Positions 10,650-20,076 are shown, counted from the stretch's first letter. The stretch is 39,728 nt of DNA from an uncultured Prochlorococcus sp. (GCF_902616385.1 NZ_CACMSM010000013.1:1-39728); one strand, 5' to 3'. Numbers and translations: made by a program. The notes: generated by a model from the sequence alone, not told the origin.

Positions 10650-11000
10650 TTGAAAAAATTATCAAAAATTTTAATTATAGTCTGCTTGATTGTTCTTAAT
10701 CCTGTAATAGTAAACTCGGCCGAAATTCTTCAAGTTAAAAGTTCAAATACTATTTTGGTGGGGGATCAAAATAGGAATTTAACGATTGGACTATTTTGTG
10801 TAGATGTAAATGAAAATAATGAGCTTGAAGCAACTAACTTACTAAAGAGTGAATTCCCAAGGGGAAGCAAAGTAAAAATAAAACCTTTTGGTTTCAAAGA
10901 GAATGTTTTGTTAGCCAAAGTTTTTAATATTAAAGGTACTAAGGAGATGACCGAAATATTAGTCGCTAAAGACTTTACTAGTGAAATTTGTCCAAGTTAA
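10650..11000 (+). CDS. Small exported protein, possibly a degenerate SNase-like fold
   Basis: A 116-residue protein with a clear signal peptide: KK at the N-terminus, a hydrophobic core (ILIIVCLIVLNPVIV) and a probable cleavage after VNSA near residue 24. The mature part has the order of elements of a staphylococcal-nuclease domain: a strand with LTIGLFCVDV, then EATNLL, a GSKVKIKPFG strand, LLAKVFN and a helix with EILVAKDF. The catalytic Asp/Arg/Glu set is not evident, so I infer a degenerate, probably non-catalytic relative; this is weak. The start is TTG; no ATG is available. Its stop abuts the convergent pgeF-like gene. Confidence 0.6.
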   Translation: MKKLSKILIIVCLIVLNPVIVNSAEILQVKSSNTILVGDQNRNLTIGLFCVDVNENNELEATNLLKSEFPRGSKVKIKPFGFKENVLLAKVFNIKGTKEMTEILVAKDFTSEICPS

Positions 11001-11789
11001 CTATCTCTTTGAGCAAATAAAATTCCATTGTCTCGATAATGTTTTGCTCTTTCTCCAAGAATTAAATTCATTTTTTAATTTGTATGTGCATAAATTTGAA
11101 ATGTCTATATTTGTATCAGGAATGTTTTCACTTAAAAGTTGTCTATAGGCAGATCTTTTGAGATCAAGTTGATTTAATTTTTGCTCTTTGAAGTGATTTG
11201 AATCACTAAAATAAAGTTCTTTTTCAGTTTTAGTCAAATTCACCATTATTTTTTTGTTTTCGGCCTTTCTATAAAATTCCTTGAGTGTCAATCCATCAAC
11301 AAGATAATGATCCTTAGAAATAGCTGGTCCTATGGCAACAAGTAAGTCATCTCTAGATGTCCCAAAATTATCAAAAATTTTAAGTAGGTTTTTTATTATT
11401 TTTTTTTCTAAACCTTTTCTTCCACAATGTAAGGCTGCTACATTTCTTGTCCTTTTATCTGCAAAAAATATTGGCATGCAATCAGCTGTATAAATCCATA
11501 AGTTTTGATTGCATTTATTGCCAATAAGACCATCTGCATCAGTCTTACTGCCTTCTTGCGAAAGTGAGCCAAGGACTATCACATTACTGTGAATTTGATT
11601 GGAAACACAATTTATGTAATTTTCATTAAAGTGATTTCCCAATAATTGAAGAAATTTCTCAGAGCTAGACTTCGTAAAATATGCATGTTTGAAATTATAT
11701 TGACTAAGGATAGGCGATGCATAATACTCAAATTTTTTGCTCTGAATAAAGATTTCAGCTTTTGAGAAATATATTTCTTTGTATGGAAT
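11001..11789 (-). CDS. pgeF: PgeF/YfiH-type multicopper oxidoreductase (laccase-domain) protein, probable ATT start
   Basis: Member of the YfiH/YlmD family (COG1496), whose members act as purine nucleoside phosphorylases/deaminases or remove misincorporated serine from peptidoglycan precursors. Zinc ligands are present as NQIHSN (His), TADCMP (Cys) and AALHCG (His). The first standard start codon is a TTG at 11642, giving only 213 residues and cutting into the fold. The frame continues upstream without a stop to 11819 and encodes family-like sequence (YYASPILS, FKHAYFTK). An ATT at 11789-11787 has an AGGAG eight bases upstream and gives 262 residues, the usual size. The start is inferred; the gene itself is secure. 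The family's usual GWRG is GRKG here. Confidence 0.8.
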   Translation of the reverse strand: MPYKEIYFSKAEIFIQSKKFEYYASPILSQYNFKHAYFTKSSSEKFLQLLGNHFNENYINCVSNQIHSNVIVLGSLSQEGSKTDADGLIGNKCNQNLWIYTADCMPIFFADKRTRNVAALHCGRKGLEKKIIKNLLKIFDNFGTSRDDLLVAIGPAISKDHYLVDGLTLKEFYRKAENKKIMVNLTKTEKELYFSDSNHFKEQKLNQLDLKRSAYRQLLSENIPDTNIDISNLCTYKLKNEFNSWRKSKTLSRQWNFICSKR

Positions 11790-11811
11790 AGTTCCTGCTC
11801 CTAAACCGAAT

Positions 11812-12717
11812 TTATGAAATTAATTCAATATCTCTCAAGATCCAGAATCCTGCAAATTTTTCGATATATGGCGTTGACTGTATGGAAATAAATTGATAAC
11901 CAAAAGAATTTTTTTTATTCTCTAAAAACTTTGTATTCAAAATGTTTGCATCTTTTTCTGGTAAATCAGTTACCAGCCACTTATCATCTTCTGAAGCTTC
12001 AAGTATGAGTTGGTTCTTATTTACGACTAATTTAATAGGTTCTAAACAACTAAACCATGCAGAAAGCGCCAAAGATCTATCTTTGCTAAAAAGTCTTAAT
12101 CCTGGAACTAAGTAATTATCATCTAAATCTTGCTGAATTGGAAAAATATCTCCAAATTCCATAGGCCAATTTTCTGCTGATTTTAGTTCGCCAATTGATA
12201 TTTCAGAGATAGTTAAGGCATCACCCCTTACTGCTTCTGGTAGAGGTGTAGGAGGGTTTTCCATTTTAGAAGTAAAAGTAGGAGCTAATACACCTCTTAC
12301 ATAACCTTTTTCCTTTGGATAAATCTCTTTTTCAAGAAATTCGATTCTATCCAATAAATTGTAAGTTCTCCTACTTACAATAGCCTCAATACTTACGGCC
12401 TCCAGAGATTTCCTAATGATCGATTTCATTGACGACCTCCAGAATCGAACAATTGAAGGTTTCTCCCACCCTTGTTTTTTTGCTTCACTTATTGCTTCAT
12501 GTAAAGCCTTTGTAAGCCACAATGAATTAACTTCATTAGCGGGGCACTTTTTATTCCAAAGAAAAATATCTTCTGTCTTATAACTTCTAGTAGAACAAAT
12601 AATTAATTCCCACCTTTTTTTTCCATTTGATTCAATAATTGGTCTTGAGTAAAAGTCTAATTCCCAATCTGAAATTTTTAATTTAAGACTCGACTCCATT
12701 TTTTTTTTATTGTTCAT
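11812..12717 (-). CDS. Tab2/Atab2-like RNA-binding protein (DUF1092)
   Basis: A 301-residue homologue of Chlamydomonas Tab2 and Arabidopsis ATAB2, which are needed for translation of photosystem I mRNAs in chloroplasts; cyanobacterial members are uncharacterised or linked to photosystem accumulation. The family pattern is recognisable: WELDFYSRPI near the N-terminus, KRWELIIC, WEKPSIVRFWRSSM near residue 90, PPTPLPEAVRGDAL near residue 166 and WFSCLEP near 230. It overlaps the end of the S1-domain gene by four bases (ATGA), so two RNA-related proteins appear translationally coupled. Confidence 0.85.
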   Translation of the reverse strand: MNNKKKMESSLKLKISDWELDFYSRPIIESNGKKRWELIICSTRSYKTEDIFLWNKKCPANEVNSLWLTKALHEAISEAKKQGWEKPSIVRFWRSSMKSIIRKSLEAVSIEAIVSRRTYNLLDRIEFLEKEIYPKEKGYVRGVLAPTFTSKMENPPTPLPEAVRGDALTISEISIGELKSAENWPMEFGDIFPIQQDLDDNYLVPGLRLFSKDRSLALSAWFSCLEPIKLVVNKNQLILEASEDDKWLVTDLPEKDANILNTKFLENKKNSFGYQFISIQSTPYIEKFAGFWILRDIELIS

Positions 12718-13904
12718 TTATCTTGTTCTTTTTTATCGAAGAGTGCTTTAGTTTTTAGTGCTCTCTCAGTGGCTTCTTGCATAACTTTTTGCTTATCAAT
12801 AATTAATTCTCCCGCGGAGTCTTCTAGGAGTGCTGTATTGAGACCAATACGACCTTTTTCGAGGTCGATTTCAGATATCAAAGCTTTTATAATTTCCCCT
12901 TCTCTAAAAACTTCTCGTAAAGAACGAATCGATCCATTTGTTAGTGAGGATTGATGAAGAAGTCCACTAGCTCCCCCTAAATCAATAAAAAAGCCATATG
13001 GTTTTACAGCTAAAACTTCTCCTTCAATTAATTGACCTAATTCAAGACTTGTAAGTTTAGAAACTAATAATGCTTTCTTCTCAGAGAGAACTAATTTTCT
13101 GGATTCTGGATTAACCTCAAGAAACGCCACTTTTAGATTTTTGCCAACAAAAGATTGATAATCTTGACCATCTTCAAGTTGGGATCTGGGGATAAATCCT
13201 CTTAATCCATCCACATCACAAGTAAGCCCGCCTCTGTTAAATCCATTAATTAAAACGTTAATTAATTCTCCATTTTTTGCGGAACTTGATACTTTCTCCC
13301 AACTTTGCCTGAGAATTAATGCCCGAGCGCTCACTGTTACCATCCCATCAGCATTTTGTTCTTTGATAACCAAAACTTCCATTTCAAGGCCTATAGAAAA
13401 CTTTTCTTTAAAGTTCGTTATGACTCCCAAACCACATTCTTTTTTGGGCATATAACCAGGTGCCTTTCCACCAATGTCAACATATAATCCATCACTTTCG
13501 ATTGCTATTACCTTACCTGAAATTGTTTCTCCAGTAGCCCCAATTGGTTCATTTGCATTTAAAGCCTCCAAAAAAGCACTTTCATCAAAATCGAATTCAT
13601 CAACTGTTCTTTCTAATTGAAAATCTGTATTTTGCTCAGAAAAATTAAGTGGTTTATTTAAGTCTTGTTGAGAAATATCAAATGTTTTAGTGTTTTCATT
13701 ATTGTCCTCAATTTCTTGAACTGATTCATCATTAGTTATTTTGGGTTTGATTGCAATATTTTCTTTTTTTATATCTTCTTGCGAATTGTTTTGCTCATTA
13801 TTTATTTCTTGAGAATCTTTCTTGCTTATGTGAAGTACCTGAAGAGGTTTTTTATTGCCCTTTGTTTGGATATTATCTTGGGCATTTTTATTACTTGCTC
13901 CCAT
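12714..13904 (-). CDS. rps1b: S1-domain RNA-binding protein (ribosomal protein S1 homologue, Rps1b type)
   Basis: A 396-residue protein with a low-complexity, Asn/Gln/Glu/Lys-rich N-terminal tail of about 115 residues followed by three S1 RNA-binding domains. Domain landmarks are ETISGKVIAIESDGLYVDIG (about residue 125), INVLINGFNRGGLTCDVDG (about 215) and LIEGEVLAVKPYGFFIDLGG (about 290). Cyanobacteria usually carry a main S1 (rps1a) and a second shorter one (rps1b/nbp1); the divergent tail and three domains fit the second. Coupling to the Tab2-like gene supports a role in mRNA binding or translation. Confidence 0.85.
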   Translation of the reverse strand: MGASNKNAQDNIQTKGNKKPLQVLHISKKDSQEINNEQNNSQEDIKKENIAIKPKITNDESVQEIEDNNENTKTFDISQQDLNKPLNFSEQNTDFQLERTVDEFDFDESAFLEALNANEPIGATGETISGKVIAIESDGLYVDIGGKAPGYMPKKECGLGVITNFKEKFSIGLEMEVLVIKEQNADGMVTVSARALILRQSWEKVSSSAKNGELINVLINGFNRGGLTCDVDGLRGFIPRSQLEDGQDYQSFVGKNLKVAFLEVNPESRKLVLSEKKALLVSKLTSLELGQLIEGEVLAVKPYGFFIDLGGASGLLHQSSLTNGSIRSLREVFREGEIIKALISEIDLEKGRIGLNTALLEDSAGELIIDKQKVMQEATERALKTKALFDKKEQDK

Positions 13905-13970
13905 CGTAGGTAAAATAAGAATAATTAATTATTAACATACTCTAAATGTTAGTACTCAAAATTAAAATTA

Positions 13971-14765
13971 ATGAACTTTAAACCAATATCTAATAAATTT
14001 GAATATTTAAATTGGCAAGAAATTGAGAGTATTGCAAAAGAAAAAAGATCAACAGTGATTTGGCCATTTGGTGCTGTTGAGCAACATGGACCTCATTTGC
14101 CTCTTGCTACAGATAGTATTTTTGTTGATGACATCATTAGCGAAGTTTTTAAATTATTACCTGCCGATATTCCATTAAAAAAACTTCCAACTCAATATAT
14201 TGGGTTTTCGCCAGAACATAAAGGTTTTGCTGGGACAATTTCACTTTCCTCAAATTTAATAACCTCAATGGTTAAGGAAGTCGGAGGTCAATTATCTGAA
14301 ATGGGTTTTAAAAGATTGATATTAATAAATGGACATGGAGGTCAAATCTCACTACTAAATACAGCGGCAAGAGAGCTAAGAAGTTTCTCACCAGGGATGG
14401 CAGTTTTCCCTTGTTTTCTATGGAGTGGTGTTAATGGATTAAATGAATTGTTAACAAAAACTGAGATCGAGGATGGGCTTCATGCCTCTTTAGCTGAAAC
14501 AAGTTTGATGCTCGCTTTGAAACCAGAATTAGTAGGTGATGAACGCCCAAATGAGGGCATTAAAGGACAAAAACCAGAAGGCTGGAGTCTAGAGGGGCAT
14601 GCGCCTACTGCTTGGCTTACTGACGACTTCAGTAAATCAGGTGTTATTGGAGATAGTAGAGGAGCAAATGAGTCTTTGGGGAAAAATTTAAAGGAATTAT
14701 TGATTAATCATTGGTTCAAATTGATTATGAATCTGATGCAATCAGATTGGCCAAACAATTCTTAA
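13971..14765 (+). CDS. Creatininase-family amidohydrolase
   Basis: A 264-residue metal-dependent hydrolase. Conserved ligands are visible in FGAVEQHGPHLPLATDS (Glu, His, Asp), in INGHGGQ and in HASLAETSLM (Glu). The family includes creatininase, 3-dehydro-scyllo-inosose hydrolase and enzymes of redox-cofactor (mycofactocin) maturation, so the substrate cannot be read from sequence. It is divergent from the S1 gene (66-base gap) and precedes the alkane genes on the same strand. Confidence 0.85.
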   Translation: MNFKPISNKFEYLNWQEIESIAKEKRSTVIWPFGAVEQHGPHLPLATDSIFVDDIISEVFKLLPADIPLKKLPTQYIGFSPEHKGFAGTISLSSNLITSMVKEVGGQLSEMGFKRLILINGHGGQISLLNTAARELRSFSPGMAVFPCFLWSGVNGLNELLTKTEIEDGLHASLAETSLMLALKPELVGDERPNEGIKGQKPEGWSLEGHAPTAWLTDDFSKSGVIGDSRGANESLGKNLKELLINHWFKLIMNLMQSDWPNNS

Positions 14766-14831
14766 ATAAGTTTAAGTAAAAAATGTGACTTAACAATTGA
14801 AACTATTTTCATGATATTTAAATAAACTCTC

Positions 14832-14837
14832 TATAAT
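14832..14837 (+). promoter_or_regulatory. Probable -10 box upstream of ado
   Basis: A perfect TATAAT sits 45 bases before the ATG at 14877. No good -35 hexamer is at the normal distance. Transcription would begin near 14844, leaving only about 6 bases before an alternative ATG at 14850 but about 33 before the ATG at 14877, which supports the downstream start. Confidence 0.45.
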
Positions 14838-14876
14838 CATGTAATATTCATGCATAATGAGCTAAAGATTACTGAC

Positions 14877-15605
14877 ATGCAAACTCTAGAATCAAATAAA
14901 AAAACTATTGAAGAATCGATTAATCCGATTTCTTTAGATTTACCCGACTTCACTACGGATTCTTATAAGGATGCATATAGCAGAATAAATGCAATTGTTA
15001 TAGAGGGAGAGCAAGAGGCTCATGATAATTACATTTCAATAGCAACTTTAATACCAAATGAGTTAGAGGAATTAACTAAATTGGCGAGAATGGAAATGAA
15101 GCATAAAAAAGGCTTTACTGCATGTGGAAGAAATTTAGGTGTAGTAGCTGATATGGATTTTGCTAAAAAATTCTTTTCTAAATTACATGGTAATTTTCAA
15201 GTTGCTCTTGAAAAAGGTAATTTAACAACATGTCTTTTAATACAAGCTATCTTAATTGAAGCATTTGCAATTTCTGCTTATAACGTTTACATAAGGGTTG
15301 CGGATCCTTTTGCAAAAAAAATAACAGAGGGAGTGGTTAAAGATGAATATCTTCATTTAAATTACGGTCAGGAGTGGCTTAAAGAGAATCTATCAACTTG
15401 CAAAGAGGAATTAATGGAAGCTAATAAGGTTAATCTTCCATTAATTAAAAAGATGTTAGATGAAGTAGCAGATGACGCATCAGTTTTAGCTATGGACAGA
15501 GAAGAATTAATGGAAGAATTTATGATTGCTTATCAAGATACATTGATGGAAATAGGTTTAGACAATAGAGAAATTGCAAGAATGGCTATGGCAGCTATCG
15601 TCTAA
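14877..15605 (+). CDS. ado: Aldehyde-deformylating oxygenase (fatty aldehyde decarbonylase)
   Basis: Converts a fatty aldehyde to an alkane plus formate (second step of cyanobacterial hydrocarbon synthesis) using a ferritin-like di-iron centre. The iron ligands are readable in order: Glu in IEGEQEAHDN, Glu and His in ARMEMKHKKG, Glu in ILIEAFA, and Glu and His in VKDEYLHLNYG. The length from the chosen ATG is 242 residues, as in characterised Prochlorococcus enzymes that begin MQTLE. An ATG nine codons upstream (14850) is possible but lies at the predicted transcription start. It is followed by its partner aar after 108 bases. Confidence 0.95.
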   Translation: MQTLESNKKTIEESINPISLDLPDFTTDSYKDAYSRINAIVIEGEQEAHDNYISIATLIPNELEELTKLARMEMKHKKGFTACGRNLGVVADMDFAKKFFSKLHGNFQVALEKGNLTTCLLIQAILIEAFAISAYNVYIRVADPFAKKITEGVVKDEYLHLNYGQEWLKENLSTCKEELMEANKVNLPLIKKMLDEVADDASVLAMDREELMEEFMIAYQDTLMEIGLDNREIARMAMAAIV

Positions 15606-15713
15606 TTACATTTCTAATTAATTAAGGCTTTTAATAATTAATTAAACCTATTTATGTAGTTACCTCTGTGCTATTGTTCATAACATCGTATAGAAACCAT
15701 TTATAAATTTTCA

Positions 15714-16754
15714 ATGTTTGGGTTAATAGGCCACTCAACCAGTTTTGAAGATGCAAAAAGAAAAGCTTCGATGCTAGGCTTTGATCATATTGCTGATGGC
15801 GACTTGGATGTTTGGTGTACTGCTCCTCCTCAACTTGTTGAAAATGTAGAAGTTAAGAGTGCAACTGGAATAGCTATTGAAGGTTCTTATATAGATTCAT
15901 GCTTTGTTCCTGAAATGCTTTCTAGGTTTAAAACCGCTAGAAGAAAAGTACTAAATGCTATGGAACTAGCTCAGAAAAAAGGGATTAATATTACCGCTTT
16001 AGGAGGATTTACTTCTATTATTTTTGAGAATTTTAATCTTCTGCAGCATAAACAAATTAGAAATACTTCATTAGAGTGGGAAAGGTTTACTACTGGCAAT
16101 ACTCATACCGCCTGGGTTATTTGTAAGCAACTAGAAATAAATGCTCCTCGCATTGGGATAGACCTTAAAAAAGCAACTGTTGCTGTAATTGGTGCTACAG
16201 GTGATATTGGTAGCGCTGTTTGTAGGTGGCTTATCAATAAAACTGGGATTTCAGAACTACTTATGGTCGCAAGACAACAAGAACCTCTAGTGCTGTTACA
16301 AAAAGAATTAGATGGTGGCACCATAACAAGTTTGGATGAGGCATTGCCTCAGGCTGACATTGTTGTGTGGGTTGCAAGTATGCCTAAAACTATTGAAATT
16401 GATACTGACAACTTAAAAAAACCATGTTTAATGATTGATGGTGGATACCCCAAAAATCTTGATGAGAAATTTCAGGGTGAAAATATTTATGTTTTAAAAG
16501 GAGGTATAGTAGAGTTTTTTAATGATATTGGTTGGAATATGATGGAACTTGCAGAAATGCAAAACCCTCAGCGAGAGATGTTTGCTTGTTTTGCAGAAGC
16601 TATGATTTTAGAATTTGAAAAGTGTCATACAAACTTTAGTTGGGGAAGAAATAACATTTCCCTTGAAAAGATGGAATTTATTGGAGCAGCTTCTTTAAAG
16701 CATGGTTTTTCCGCCATTGGACTTGATAAGCAGCCTAAAGTATTAACTGTCTAA
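15714..16754 (+). CDS. aar: Long-chain acyl-[acyl-carrier-protein] reductase
   Basis: Reduces fatty acyl-ACP to the fatty aldehyde used by ADO, with NADPH. It starts [19 protein letters not shown], typical of AAR. The Rossmann motif is [15 protein letters not shown] at about residues 157-171, and the likely acyl-accepting cysteine is in [11 protein letters not shown] near residue 290. The length is 346 residues, close to the usual 340. Only three bases separate its stop from the accA start, so the two are probably cotranscribed and coupled. Confidence 0.95.
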   Translation: MFGLIGHSTSFEDAKRKASMLGFDHIADGDLDVWCTAPPQLVENVEVKSATGIAIEGSYIDSCFVPEMLSRFKTARRKVLNAMELAQKKGINITALGGFTSIIFENFNLLQHKQIRNTSLEWERFTTGNTHTAWVICKQLEINAPRIGIDLKKATVAVIGATGDIGSAVCRWLINKTGISELLMVARQQEPLVLLQKELDGGTITSLDEALPQADIVVWVASMPKTIEIDTDNLKKPCLMIDGGYPKNLDEKFQGENIYVLKGGIVEFFNDIGWNMMELAEMQNPQREMFACFAEAMILEFEKCHTNFSWGRNNISLEKMEFIGAASLKHGFSAIGLDKQPKVLTV

Positions 16755-16757
16755 ATC

Positions 16758-17765
16758 ATGGCTAAACGTTACCTTCTTGATTTTGAAAAGCCTCTTGTTG
16801 AACTTGAGAAGCAGATAGAGCAAATTAAAGAATTAGCTCGAGATTCAGAGGTAGATGTTAGTCAACAGCTTCTACAGCTTGAAACCTTGGCTGCAAGAAG
16901 AAGAGAAGAAATATTTAAATCTCTCACCCCTGCTCAAAAGATTCAGGTAGCTAGACATCCTCAAAGACCAAGTACTTTGGACTTTGTTCAAATGTTTTGT
17001 GATGACTGGATCGAATTACATGGAGACAGAAATGGTGGCGATGATATGGCATTAATTGGGGGGATAGGTTCGATAAATAATCGACCAGTGTTGATGTTAG
17101 GGCATCAAAAAGGAAGGGATACAAAAGAAAATGTAGTAAGAAACTTTGGGATGGCAAAACCAGGAGGTTACAGAAAAGCTCTTAGATTAATGCAGCATGC
17201 TAATAGATTCGCTTTGCCAATTCTTACATTTATTGATACTCCTGGAGCTTACGCTGGTTTAAAAGCTGAAGAACAAGGTCAAGGTGAAGCAATTGCAAGA
17301 AACCTTCGAGAGATGTTTGGATTGAAAGTTCCAATTGTTGCTACTGTCATAGGAGAAGGAGGTTCAGGAGGCGCGCTTGGGATAGGTGTCGCCGATAGGT
17401 TACTAATGTTTGAACACAGTGTTTACACGGTTGCTAGTCCGGAAGCATGTGCATCAATTTTGTGGAGAGATGCTGCGAAGGCACCAGAAGCGGCATCAGC
17501 ACTTAAAATTACAGGCAAAGATTTACTTAAATTAGGTATTATAGATGAGGTTTTACCAGAACCTTCTGGTGGAAATAATTGGGCTCCTTTAGATGCTGGT
17601 AATACACTAAAAGAGGCTATTGAGAAACACCTGAATGCTCTACTTCAAATGCCTGAAGATCAATTAATTGAGGAAAGATACAAAAAGTTCAGGGTTTTAG
17701 GTAAATTTATCGAAGCAAATAATATTGAAGAGATTTATAGTGAAATCCCCCAAAAAACTGAATAA
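16758..17765 (+). CDS. accA: Acetyl-CoA carboxylase carboxyltransferase subunit alpha
   Basis: Together with AccD transfers CO2 from biotin to acetyl-CoA, making malonyl-CoA for fatty acid synthesis. Family signatures are [17 protein letters not shown] near residue 75, [11 protein letters not shown] near 155 and [20 protein letters not shown] near 200. The protein has 335 residues, the normal length. It directly follows aar, a clustering common in cyanobacteria. The last codons overlap the beginning of the next reading frame. Confidence 0.96.
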   Translation: MAKRYLLDFEKPLVELEKQIEQIKELARDSEVDVSQQLLQLETLAARRREEIFKSLTPAQKIQVARHPQRPSTLDFVQMFCDDWIELHGDRNGGDDMALIGGIGSINNRPVLMLGHQKGRDTKENVVRNFGMAKPGGYRKALRLMQHANRFALPILTFIDTPGAYAGLKAEEQGQGEAIARNLREMFGLKVPIVATVIGEGGSGGALGIGVADRLLMFEHSVYTVASPEACASILWRDAAKAPEAASALKITGKDLLKLGIIDEVLPEPSGGNNWAPLDAGNTLKEAIEKHLNALLQMPEDQLIEERYKKFRVLGKFIEANNIEEIYSEIPQKTE

Positions 17766-18474
17766 CTTGAAACTAGCTTTTATAACTGGTGCTACGAAAG
17801 GTATTGGTAGATCTACCGCAATTACTTTTGCCAATGCTGGCTGGGATTTAATTTTACTCTCCAGGAATATGGATTTAATGGAGAAACTAAAGAACGAACT
17901 GTTAAACACTAAATCAAAAGTTAACCTAGTAAAATGTGATTTATCTAATTCTATAGAAATAGAGCATTGTGTTAGAGAGGCAATTGAGAAATATGGATGC
18001 CCTTCAGTATTGATAAATAATGCCGGTTGCGCATTTAATAGCCCTTTAGCCGAAACGGAATTAGGTCAATGGGAACAAACTATCCAAATAAACCTTACAA
18101 GTGTTTTTCAAATTTGTAGTTCAATAATTCCTCAAATGAGAAAAAATGGTGGTTTAGTTATTAATGTTAGTAGTCATGCCTCTTATAATGCATTCCCCCA
18201 TTGGGGAGCTTATTGTGTTTCAAAATCTGCATTAGCTATGTTTACTAAATGCTTGAGGGAGGAGGAGAGATCTAATTCAATAAGAGCTTGCACAATAACT
18301 CTTGGTTCAGTCAATACTCCTCTTTGGGACTCCGAATCAATCAATTCTGATTTTGATAGAACTTCTATGCTCTCCTCAAAAGAGGTATCAGAAACTATTC
18401 TGTATATGGCTAATAAACCTCAATCACAATTGATCGAAGACTTGACTTTGATGCCTTCTGGCGGAGCCTTTTAA
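17740..18474 (+). CDS. Short-chain dehydrogenase/reductase family protein
   Basis: NAD(P)-dependent oxidoreductase of about 244 residues with a complete classical SDR signature: cofactor motif TGATKGIG near the N-terminus, NNAG (INNAGCAF), the catalytic Ser in NVSSHAS and the YxxxK pair in AYCVSKSAL. Substrate unknown; FabG-like or other carbonyl reductases are possible. The start is uncertain: a TTG at 17725, a GTG at 17740 and a TTG at 17767, one base past the accA stop, are all in frame. I chose the GTG, which overlaps accA by 26 bases and has GAAGAG upstream. A probable terminator follows the gene. Confidence 0.82.
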   Translation: MKSPKKLNNLKLAFITGATKGIGRSTAITFANAGWDLILLSRNMDLMEKLKNELLNTKSKVNLVKCDLSNSIEIEHCVREAIEKYGCPSVLINNAGCAFNSPLAETELGQWEQTIQINLTSVFQICSSIIPQMRKNGGLVINVSSHASYNAFPHWGAYCVSKSALAMFTKCLREEERSNSIRACTITLGSVNTPLWDSESINSDFDRTSMLSSKEVSETILYMANKPQSQLIEDLTLMPSGGAF

Positions 18475-18479
18475 ACATT

Positions 18480-18517
18480 CTGTTTATCTGATTAATCTTA
18501 AAACAGTGATTTTTTTT
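18480..18517 (+). terminator. Probable intrinsic terminator after the ado-aar-accA-SDR run
   Basis: The arms CTGTTT (18480-18485) and AAACAG (18501-18506) can pair, and a run of eight T residues follows within four bases. The stem is short and AT-rich, so strength is doubtful, but the position just after the SDR stop fits the end of a transcript. Confidence 0.45.
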
Positions 18518-18627
18518 AGTACTATTAGAACCCGATTGAACAAGAGAATGTGATATAGTATATGGGCAATTAAGCTTTTGGAAGATACAGTTAATTAAGT
18601 TGCATACAATTTTCTGTTTAGAATTTT

Positions 18628-19368
18628 ATGACCTCTACATTACCCAACGATAATATTAGAAACTTTGACGACCAGATTACTAATAAACTAATTTCTGAAA
18701 TTATAAGAGACAGAATTAAGAATTCTGGTACAAGATTTAGTGCAAACGATAATATTTCTAATTTTATAAATCCTGGTGAATTAGAAATTTTAGAAAAAGA
18801 AATAGCCTCAAGAGTTAAAGACCTACTAAAGTCCCTCGTAATTGATGTTGAGAATGATCATAATACTCAAGAAACTGCTGAGAGAGTTTCAAAAATGTAT
18901 CTAAACGAAGTTTTTAAAGGCAGATATCATGAACAACCTAAAGTTACAAGTTTTCCTAATGACAAGAATCTTGATGAAATTTATACAGTTGGTCCAATTT
19001 CGGTCAGATCTGCATGTTCACATCACTTAGTTCCAATTCTAGGAGAGTGTTGGATAGGTATTAAACCTGGAAATAAGGTCATAGGACTTTCAAAATTTGC
19101 GAGAGTTGCTGATTGGGTTTTTTCAAGACCTCATATTCAGGAAGAAGCTGTAATGATCCTTGCAGATGAAATTGAAAAACTGTGTGAACCTAAAGGTTTA
19201 GGCATTATTGTAAAGGCCCAACATTATTGTATGAAGTGGAGGGGAGTCAAAGAACCAAATACAAGTATGATTAATTCTGTGGTTAGAGGGGATTTTAGAC
19301 ACGATTTAAGTTTAAAGCAAGAATTTTTTGAGCTTGTAAAACAGCAGTCCGCTACTAATAATTACTAA
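18628..19368 (+). CDS. folE: GTP cyclohydrolase I
   Basis: Converts GTP to 7,8-dihydroneopterin triphosphate, the first step of folate and pterin synthesis; a cytosolic decamer. Zinc ligands are recognisable in ACSHHLVPILGECW (Cys, His) and in KAQHYCMKWRGV (Cys). The segment VIGLSKFARVADWVFSRPHIQ near residue 150 is typical of the family. The 246 residues include about 60 divergent N-terminal residues. The stop overlaps the trpF stop by four bases, tail to tail. Confidence 0.95.
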   Translation: MTSTLPNDNIRNFDDQITNKLISEIIRDRIKNSGTRFSANDNISNFINPGELEILEKEIASRVKDLLKSLVIDVENDHNTQETAERVSKMYLNEVFKGRYHEQPKVTSFPNDKNLDEIYTVGPISVRSACSHHLVPILGECWIGIKPGNKVIGLSKFARVADWVFSRPHIQEEAVMILADEIEKLCEPKGLGIIVKAQHYCMKWRGVKEPNTSMINSVVRGDFRHDLSLKQEFFELVKQQSATNNY

Positions 19369-20036
19369 TTTCTTTTTAAAAAATTAAAAAATTCTTCTGT
19401 TTTTTTTATATCTTTTAAACCTGGAGATATTTCAATACTACTCGAAAGATCTAGTCCATCTGGTTTGAAGTCAGTGAGGATTTCATCAATCCATTCAATT
19501 GATATTCCACCTGCCAATAACCATGGTTTGCTAAATTGCAAATTCTTTAAATAAATAGAATTTATTTTTTTCCCTGAACCTCCATAAGTTTCTTTATTCC
19601 AAGAATCAAGTAGTATCGCATCTACAAAATCTTCAAAAGGTTTTATTTTATCTAAGTCCTTTTCCGTTTTTATTCTGAAGGCCTTCCATAGCCCGATATA
19701 GGGAATTTTTTTCCTTATTTCTTTGCAATAATCAATATCTTCATCTCCATGTAATTGAATGATAGTTTCACTTGGGTTGCCTAAGAAGTTTTTGATAATT
19801 AAATCTATAGGACAATTTTGCACAACAGTTACTCTATCGATTTTTGGATAAAAGTTTTCTAGGGTTTTAAATATTTTTTTCTTAATTTCAGCTGATACAT
19901 ACCTTGGCGACTCTTCAACCGAAATAATGCCAATAGCATTCGCTCCTAATTTAGCGACTTGAAGAGCTTGTTCTTCAGAAGTTAGTCCACAAATTTTAAC
20001 TAAAGGATTAGTCTTGGGCATATCATTATCCTGCAT
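19365..20036 (-). CDS. trpF: Phosphoribosylanthranilate isomerase
   Basis: Third step of tryptophan synthesis, a TIM-barrel enzyme of about 220 residues. The N-terminal VKICGLTSEEQA carries the catalytic cysteine, DAILLDSW and GGSGKKIN form the middle, and LAGGISIEW and DGLDLSSSIE near the C-terminus form the phosphate-binding loops (the second is usually DVSSGVE). The start has two close ATGs (residues 1 and 6). It stands alone, unlinked to other trp genes, as is usual in cyanobacteria. Confidence 0.93.
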   Translation of the reverse strand: MQDNDMPKTNPLVKICGLTSEEQALQVAKLGANAIGIISVEESPRYVSAEIKKKIFKTLENFYPKIDRVTVVQNCPIDLIIKNFLGNPSETIIQLHGDEDIDYCKEIRKKIPYIGLWKAFRIKTEKDLDKIKPFEDFVDAILLDSWNKETYGGSGKKINSIYLKNLQFSKPWLLAGGISIEWIDEILTDFKPDGLDLSSSIEISPGLKDIKKTEEFFNFLKRN

Positions 20037-20076
20037 GTAAGATTAATATTATTGCTAAATATAGCGGAGATTATTT

